Origin: Actinomycetota bacterium
Lineage (GTDB): Bacteria; Actinomycetota; Actinomycetes; S36-B12; CAIYMF01
Assembly: GCA_020161245.1 (NCBI GenBank)
Contig: JAIUOK010000018.1
Span: forward strand, 1 to 64,000
Reading direction: 5' to 3'
Length of the DNA stretch: 64,000 nt
Positions 59,326 to 64,000 of this stretch are shown in pieces. The translations under genes and the position numbers were made by a program. Each line of letters opens with the position of its first letter. Positions within the stretch are counted from its first letter, which is position 1. The notes under the pieces were generated by a model that searched no databases, had not been told where the DNA came from, and saw only the letters and a program-made list of their open reading frames with translations.

Positions 59326-62000
59326 TGGACTCCGCCGAGATCCGCAGCCGCTTCCTGCGGTTCTTCTCCGACCGCGGCCACACGCCGGTGCCGTCGGCGT
59401 CCCTGCTCCTCGACGACCCGACGCTGCTGTTCGTCAACGCCGGCATGGTGCCGTTCAAGCCGTACTTCCTGGGCGAGGCCACCCCGCCGTACCCGCGCGC
59501 CACCAGCGTGCAGAAGTGCGTGCGCACGCTCGACATCGACGAGGTCGGCAAGACGACGCGCCACGCGTCGTTCTTCCAGATGGCCGGCAACTTCAGCTTC
59601 GGCGACTACTTCAAGGAGGGCGCGATCCCGCTGGCGTGGGAGCTGCTCACCTCGTCGCAGGCCGATGGCGGCTACGGCTTCCCCGAGGACCGACTCTGGG
59701 TCACCGTGTACGACGACGACGACGAGGCCCAGGACATCTGGCACCGCGTCGCGGGCATCCCGCTCGAGCGCATCCAGCGGCGCGACGCCAAGGACAACTA
59801 CTGGTCGATGGGAGTCCCCGGCCCGGGCGGCCCCTGCTCGGAGATCTACTACGACCGCGGCCCGGAGCACGGGCTCGAGGGCGGGCCCGTCGCCGACGAG
59901 GACCGCTACCTCGAGGTGTGGAACCTCGTCTTCATGCAGGAGGAGCTCTCCGCCGTCCGCAGCAAGACGGACTTCGACGTCAAGGGCCCGCTGCCGGCGA
60001 AGAACATCGACACCGGCATGGGCCTCGAGCGCATGGCTGCGCTGCTGCAGGGCGTCGAGAACATCTACGAGATCGACACCACGCGCCTCATCCTCGACCG
60101 CGCGAGCGCGCTGTCGGGGGCCCGCTACGGCGCCGACCACGACGACGACGTGCGCCTGCGCGTCGTGGCCGACCACGCCCGCACGGTCGCCTTCCTCATG
60201 CAGGACGGCGTCCTGCCGGGCAACGAGGGCCGTGGCTACGTGCTGCGCCGCATCCTGCGCCGCGTCGTGCGCAACATGCGTCTTCTCGGCTCCGGCGACC
60301 CCGTCATGGGCGAGCTGATCCGGGCCTCGGTCGAGGCGATGGGCCCGCAGTACCCCGAGCTCGAGCAGGACCTCGGCCGCCTGGTCTCCATCGCGGAGAA
60401 CGAGGAGTCGGTCTTCGCCGAGACGCTGCGCACCGGCACGACGCTGTTCGACACCGCGGTGTCCGACCTGCGCAAGGCCGGCGGCACCACCCTGGGCGGC
60501 GACGCCGCCTTCCAGCTCCACGACACGTACGGCTTCCCGATCGACCTCACCCTCGAGATGGCCGCCGAGAAGGGCATCGAGGTCGACCAGGAGGGCTTCC
60601 GCCGGCTCATGACCGAGCAGCGGCAGCGCGCCAAGGCCGACGCGAAGGCCCGCAAGGCCGGCCTCACGCCCGTGACCGTCTACAAGGACGTCATGGACGC
60701 CGCCGGCACCACGACGTTCACCGGCTACGACGAGGTCGTCAGCGAGGGCACGCTGCGCGGGCTGCTCGTCGACGGCGAGGACGTCCGCTCGGCCCGCGAG
60801 GGCACCGACGTCGAGGTCGTGCTCGACCGCAGCCCGTTCTACGCCGAGGGCGGCGGCCAGCTCGCCGATGCCGGCGTGATCACCCTGGCCGACGGCTCGG
60901 TCGTCGAGATCTCCGACGTCCAGCAGCCCGTGCCCGGCCTGTACGTCCACCGGGGCCGCGTCCTGACGGGCGAGGCGGTGGTGGGCACCGGTGCCGTGGG
61001 CGCCGTCGATCTCGAGCGCCGTCGCGCGATCTCCCGCGCGCACACCGCCACGCACCTGGTGCACAAGGCCTTCCGCGAGGCCCTGGGCGAGACCGCCACG
61101 CAGATGGGCTCGGAGAACAGCCCCGGCCGGTTCCGGTTCGACTTCCCGTCGGCCTCGGCCGTCCCGGCGTCGGTGATGGCCGACGTCGAGGCCCGGGTCA
61201 ACGACGTCCTCGCCGAGGACCTCGCCGTCACCGCCGAGTACATGACGCAGGACGCCGCCCGTGCGTCCGGCGCGATGGCGCTGTTCGGCGAGAAGTACGG
61301 TGACCGCGTCCGCGTGGTCTCGGTGGGCGACTGGGCCCGCGAGCTGTGCGGCGGCACCCACGCCCAGCGCTCGGGCCAGGTCGGTCTGGTGAAGTTCCTG
61401 TCCGAGGGCTCGATCGGCACCGGCGTGCGCCGCGTCGAGGCGCTGGTCGGCGTCGACGCCTACAAGTTCCTGGCCCGCGAGCACCTGCTGCTCACGCAGC
61501 TGGCCGAGATCGTCAAGGCCCGCCCCGAGGAGCTGCCCGAGCGTGTCGATGCCGCGCTCACGCGCCTCAAGGACCTCGAGCGCGAGATCGCCAAGGTGCG
61601 CTCGGCGCAGCTGGTCGCCAACCTCGAGGGCATCCTCGGCCTCGGCGAGCAGGTGGGCCCGGTCCGGGTCTGGACCTTCGCCGCGCCCGACGGCACCGAC
61701 GCGGCCGGCCTGCGCGAGCTGGTGACCAAGGGCCGCGACGCCGCCCGCCGCGAGATCCCGTCGGTCGTGGTCGGGGCCGCCGTCGGCGACGGCAAGGTGT
61801 CGGTCGTCGCGGCGACCAACGAGGCCGGGCGGCAGGAGGGCCAGTCGGCCAACGCCGTGCTCCAGGCCGCGCTCGCCGTGCTCGGCGGCCGCGGCGGCGG
61901 CAAGGACGACATGGCGCAGGGCGGCGGCACCGAGACCGCGAAGGTCGACGATGCCTTCGCCGCGGTCCGCGCCCACGTCCACGCCACCGTGGGGGCGTGA
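59325..62000 (+). CDS. alaS: Alanyl-tRNA synthetase
   Basis: The product is 891 aa. It starts M-D-S-A-E-I-R-S-R-F-L-R-F-F. The catalytic domain includes F-V-N-A-G-M-V-P-F-K and T-R-H-A-S-F-F-Q-M-A-G-N-F-S-F-G-D-Y. The editing domain carries H-T-A-T-H-L-V-H and C-G-G-T-H zinc ligands, and a C-terminal G-G-R-G-G-G-K-D-D-M-A-Q-G-G region completes the bacterial layout. It charges and proofreads tRNA-Ala. GTGA overlaps with ruvX. Confidence 0.97.
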   Translation: MDSAEIRSRFLRFFSDRGHTPVPSASLLLDDPTLLFVNAGMVPFKPYFLGEATPPYPRATSVQKCVRTLDIDEVGKTTRHASFFQMAGNFSFGDYFKEGAIPLAWELLTSSQADGGYGFPEDRLWVTVYDDDDEAQDIWHRVAGIPLERIQRRDAKDNYWSMGVPGPGGPCSEIYYDRGPEHGLEGGPVADEDRYLEVWNLVFMQEELSAVRSKTDFDVKGPLPAKNIDTGMGLERMAALLQGVENIYEIDTTRLILDRASALSGARYGADHDDDVRLRVVADHARTVAFLMQDGVLPGNEGRGYVLRRILRRVVRNMRLLGSGDPVMGELIRASVEAMGPQYPELEQDLGRLVSIAENEESVFAETLRTGTTLFDTAVSDLRKAGGTTLGGDAAFQLHDTYGFPIDLTLEMAAEKGIEVDQEGFRRLMTEQRQRAKADAKARKAGLTPVTVYKDVMDAAGTTTFTGYDEVVSEGTLRGLLVDGEDVRSAREGTDVEVVLDRSPFYAEGGGQLADAGVITLADGSVVEISDVQQPVPGLYVHRGRVLTGEAVVGTGAVGAVDLERRRAISRAHTATHLVHKAFREALGETATQMGSENSPGRFRFDFPSASAVPASVMADVEARVNDVLAEDLAVTAEYMTQDAARASGAMALFGEKYGDRVRVVSVGDWARELCGGTHAQRSGQVGLVKFLSEGSIGTGVRRVEALVGVDAYKFLAREHLLLTQLAEIVKARPEELPERVDAALTRLKDLEREIAKVRSAQLVANLEGILGLGEQVGPVRVWTFAAPDGTDAAGLRELVTKGRDAARREIPSVVVGAAVGDGKVSVVAATNEAGRQEGQSANAVLQAALAVLGGRGGGKDDMAQGGGTETAKVDDAFAAVRAHVHATVGA

Positions 62001-62515
62001 CCGGGGGCCAGGGCGCCTTCCGGCGGGGGATCCGGATCGGCGTCGACGTCGGCACCGTGCGGGTCGGGGTGGCGCGCACGGACCCCGACGGGGTGCTGGC
62101 CGTCCCGGTCGCCACGCTGGCCCGGCCCAAGGCCGTGGCGGCCCCGCGCACCGACCTCGACGGCGTGGCCGACCTGGTCGCCGAGTACGAGCCCCTCGAG
62201 GTGGTCGTGGGCCTGCCCGTGGCCCTCGACGGCACGGAGGGGCCGGCGGCGGAGGCCGTCCGGGCCTGGGTGACCGACCTCATGGCGGTGCTGGGGAACC
62301 GCGGCACCGCCGTGCCCGTCCGTCTCGTGGACGAGCGGATGACGACCGCCGCCGCGGCCAAGGGGCTGAGGGCGGCCGGGCGCGACACCCGCTCGAGCCG
62401 TGCCGTGGTCGACCAGGCCGCGGCTGTCATGATCGTGCAGCACGCGCTCGACGCCGAGCGTGCCCAGGGCGCCCCGCCGGGCGCGCTGGTCGACACCCCG
62501 GAGGACACCGCATGA
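61997..62515 (+). CDS. ruvX: Holliday junction resolvase-like protein / 16S rRNA processing nuclease (YqgF)
   Basis: The product is 172 aa. RNase H-like motifs are present: I-G-V-D-V-G-T-V-R-V-G-V-A-R, V-V-V-G-L-P-V-A-L-D-G-T-E-G, L-V-D-E-R-M-T-T, and a final D-Q-A-A-A-V-M-I-V-Q. The family includes enzymes implicated in pre-16S rRNA processing. The conserved alaS-ruvX-mltG-aroE order is intact, with overlapping starts and stops on both sides. Confidence 0.92.
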   Translation: MTGGQGAFRRGIRIGVDVGTVRVGVARTDPDGVLAVPVATLARPKAVAAPRTDLDGVADLVAEYEPLEVVVGLPVALDGTEGPAAEAVRAWVTDLMAVLGNRGTAVPVRLVDERMTTAAAAKGLRAAGRDTRSSRAVVDQAAAVMIVQHALDAERAQGAPPGALVDTPEDTA

Positions 62516-63600
62516 GCCAGCTCGGACTCGGGATGGACTACGACGACGAGCCGCGCGCCCGTCGCCGCCGGTCCTCGGGCCCGCTCGCGGTGATCATCGC
62601 CGTGCTCATGCTCGGCGGCGTGGCCCTCGCCGGCTACCTCGGCATCCGCGCCCTCACCGGCGGCGGCTCGGCCGACGACTACGCCGGCAGCGGCACCGGC
62701 TCGGTGACCGTCGTCGTGGAGAAGGGCGACTCCCTCACGGCGATCGGCCGGACCCTGGCCGCCGCGGGCGTTGTGGCGTCGTCCGACGCGTTCGTGTCGG
62801 CCGCGGCCGCGAACCCCAAGGCCGAGAGCATCACTCCGGGCGCCTATGCGCTCAAGGAGGGCATGAGCGGCGAGTCGGCCGTGGCCCTGCTGCTCGACCC
62901 CGCCTCGCGGGTCGTGGAGAAGGTCGTCATCCCCGAGGGCCTGCGCGTCAGCGAGATCATCCCCGTCATCACCAAGGCCACCGGCCTCACGGAGGACGAG
63001 GTCAAGGACTCCCTGTCGCGGGCGGGCAAGCTCGGCCTCCCGGCCTACGCCGAGGGCGAGGTCGAGGGCTTCCTGTTCCCGGCCACCTACGAGTTCCAGC
63101 CGGGCGCCAGCGCCGACCAGGTGGTCAAGGCCATGCTCACCCGCTTCAACCAGGCGGCGGACGCGGTCGACCTCGAGGCGGCCGCCAAGAAGCGCGGGAT
63201 CACGCCCAAGGACGCCGTGATCATGGCCAGCCTCGTGCAGGGCGAGAGCGCCCCGGAGGACTACGACAAGGTCGCCCGGGTCATCTACAACCGCATCGAC
63301 GACGACATGCGCCTGCAGTTCGACTCGACCGTGAACTACGCGCTGGGCACCAGCGAGATCCAGCTCTCCAAGGACCAGCTGGCCACCGACAGCCCCTACA
63401 ACACCTACCGCTACAAGGGCCTGCCGCCCGGGCCGATCGGCTCGCCCGGCGAGCAGGCGCTCGAGGCGGTGCTGGCCCCGGCCAAGGGCACCTGGCTGTA
63501 CTTCGTGGCCACCGACCCCGCCAACGGCGTGACCGAGTTCGCCACGTCGTACGACGACTTCCTGGTCCTCAAGCGCAAGTTCCAGGCGAATGCGGGCTGA
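62512..63600 (+). CDS. mltG: Endolytic murein transglycosylase MltG
   Basis: The product is 362 aa. A basic cytoplasmic N-terminus (R-A-R-R-R-R-S-S) and one membrane helix lead to a LysM-like subdomain (V-V-E-K-G-D-S-L-T-A-I-G-R-T-L). The YceG catalytic domain has the putative catalytic Glu245 in V-Q-G-E-S, R-V-I-Y-N-R-I, and L-Q-F-D-S-T-V-N-Y-A-L-G. It cuts nascent glycan strands to end their synthesis. The last 11 bases overlap aroE. Confidence 0.93.
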   Translation: MSQLGLGMDYDDEPRARRRRSSGPLAVIIAVLMLGGVALAGYLGIRALTGGGSADDYAGSGTGSVTVVVEKGDSLTAIGRTLAAAGVVASSDAFVSAAAANPKAESITPGAYALKEGMSGESAVALLLDPASRVVEKVVIPEGLRVSEIIPVITKATGLTEDEVKDSLSRAGKLGLPAYAEGEVEGFLFPATYEFQPGASADQVVKAMLTRFNQAADAVDLEAAAKKRGITPKDAVIMASLVQGESAPEDYDKVARVIYNRIDDDMRLQFDSTVNYALGTSEIQLSKDQLATDSPYNTYRYKGLPPGPIGSPGEQALEAVLAPAKGTWLYFVATDPANGVTEFATSYDDFLVLKRKFQANAG

Positions 63601-64000
63601 GGACGCCGGTCCTCGCCGCGCGGCGGTGCTCGGGCACCCGGTCGCGCACTCCCTCTCGCCCGTCCTGCACCTTGCCGCCTACGCAGGCCTGGGCCTGGCG
63701 TGGAGCTACGAGCGCTACGACGTCGACGAGGCCGGCCTGCCGGCCTTCGTCGAGGGGCTCGACGGATCCTGGGCCGGCCTGTCGCTGACGATGCCGCTCA
63801 AGGAGGTCGTGCGGCCTCTGCTCGACCGCGTGGATCCCGTCGCCCACCTCACCGGGGCCGTCAACACCGTCGTGCTGGGGCCCGAGGGCCGGTCCGGCTG
63901 GAACACCGACGTCGAGGGCGTGTCCGTGGCGCTCGACGAGCAGGGCGCCGGTACCGGGCCGTCCGCCGTCCTGGGCGGCGGAGCCACCGCCCGCTCGGCG
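63590..64000 (+). CDS. aroE: Shikimate dehydrogenase (N-terminal part)
   Basis: The first 137 codons are visible and the gene runs off the right edge. It starts with an ATG inside the mltG 3' end. The shikimate-binding motif G-H-P-V-A-H-S-L-S-P, catalytic Lys71 in L-T-M-P-L-K-E, N-T-V-V and Asp107 in W-N-T-D-V-E-G are all in place. The nucleotide-binding loop L-G-G-G-A-T-A-R begins at the edge. It reduces 3-dehydroshikimate to shikimate with NADPH. Confidence 0.92.
   Translation, partial: MRAEDAGPRRAAVLGHPVAHSLSPVLHLAAYAGLGLAWSYERYDVDEAGLPAFVEGLDGSWAGLSLTMPLKEVVRPLLDRVDPVAHLTGAVNTVVLGPEGRSGWNTDVEGVSVALDEQGAGTGPSAVLGGGATARSA

Overview
This is a gene-dense, very high-GC stretch of an actinobacterial chromosome. 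The evidence is: extreme G/C at third codon positions; many GTG starts and four-base GTGA/ATGA gene overlaps; phosphatidylinositol-mannoside lipid genes; an SsgA-family cell-division protein next to a TIGR02611 membrane protein; and the conserved order thrS - HIT - PIP synthase - PIM acyltransferase - pimA - pdxS/pdxT - yebC - ruvCAB - yajC - secD/secF - apt - relA - ppi - hisS - aspS - rarA - alaS - ruvX - mltG - aroE. The SsgA-family gene points to a morphologically complex lineage (Streptomyces-, Frankia- or Kineosporia-like). I cannot name the genus from sequence alone.

Layout. (1) 1-2.5 kb: accessory edge. It holds the C-terminal end of an HK97-type phage major capsid protein, strong hairpins, a coiled-coil two-TM protein with softer codon usage, and an unknown protein. 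(2) 2.8-16.3 kb: mixed metabolic genes, including a secreted tripeptidyl-peptidase-like hydrolase, acetyltransferase, LigC-type DNA ligase, PiT phosphate permease, RibD-like reductase, GlsB, PPK2, YihY, MOSC, P450, nitronate-monooxygenase-like enzyme and esterase. (3) 16.4-16.7 kb: tRNA-Gly/Cys/Val cluster. (4) 16.8-22.4 kb: arginase-like enzyme, CapA-like protein, pabB/pabC, kynA, then a repeat-rich gap. (5) 22.4-28 kb: SsgA-family gene, TIGR02611 gene, second tRNA-Val, PQQ sugar dehydrogenase, thrS, HIT, DCC protein. (6) 28.1-33.7 kb: EF-G-like GTPase opposite the PI/PIM lipid operon. (7) 33.7-44.8 kb: DUF3048 lipoprotein, PLP synthase with yebC, SOS-type ruvCAB, the Sec accessory complex, apt and VKOR. 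(8) 44.9-54 kb: relA, DUF349, cyclophilin, MBL hydrolase, hisS, aspS. (9) 54.2-64 kb: a four-TM FtsH-like protease, a GNAT gene bracketed by two copies of a palindromic repeat, rarA, alaS, ruvX, mltG and the start of aroE.

Regulatory signals. About seventeen genes start 6-8 nt after a (T/C)A-type -10 hexamer, which implies leaderless transcription and fixes several starts. A perfect actinobacterial SOS box (37509-37524) precedes ruvCAB. A 26-bp TetR-type palindrome precedes the nitronate-monooxygenase-like gene. A 123-bp near-perfect palindrome with two DnaA-box-like sequences lies between yebC and ruvC. No rRNA, CRISPR array, integrase or transposase gene was found.
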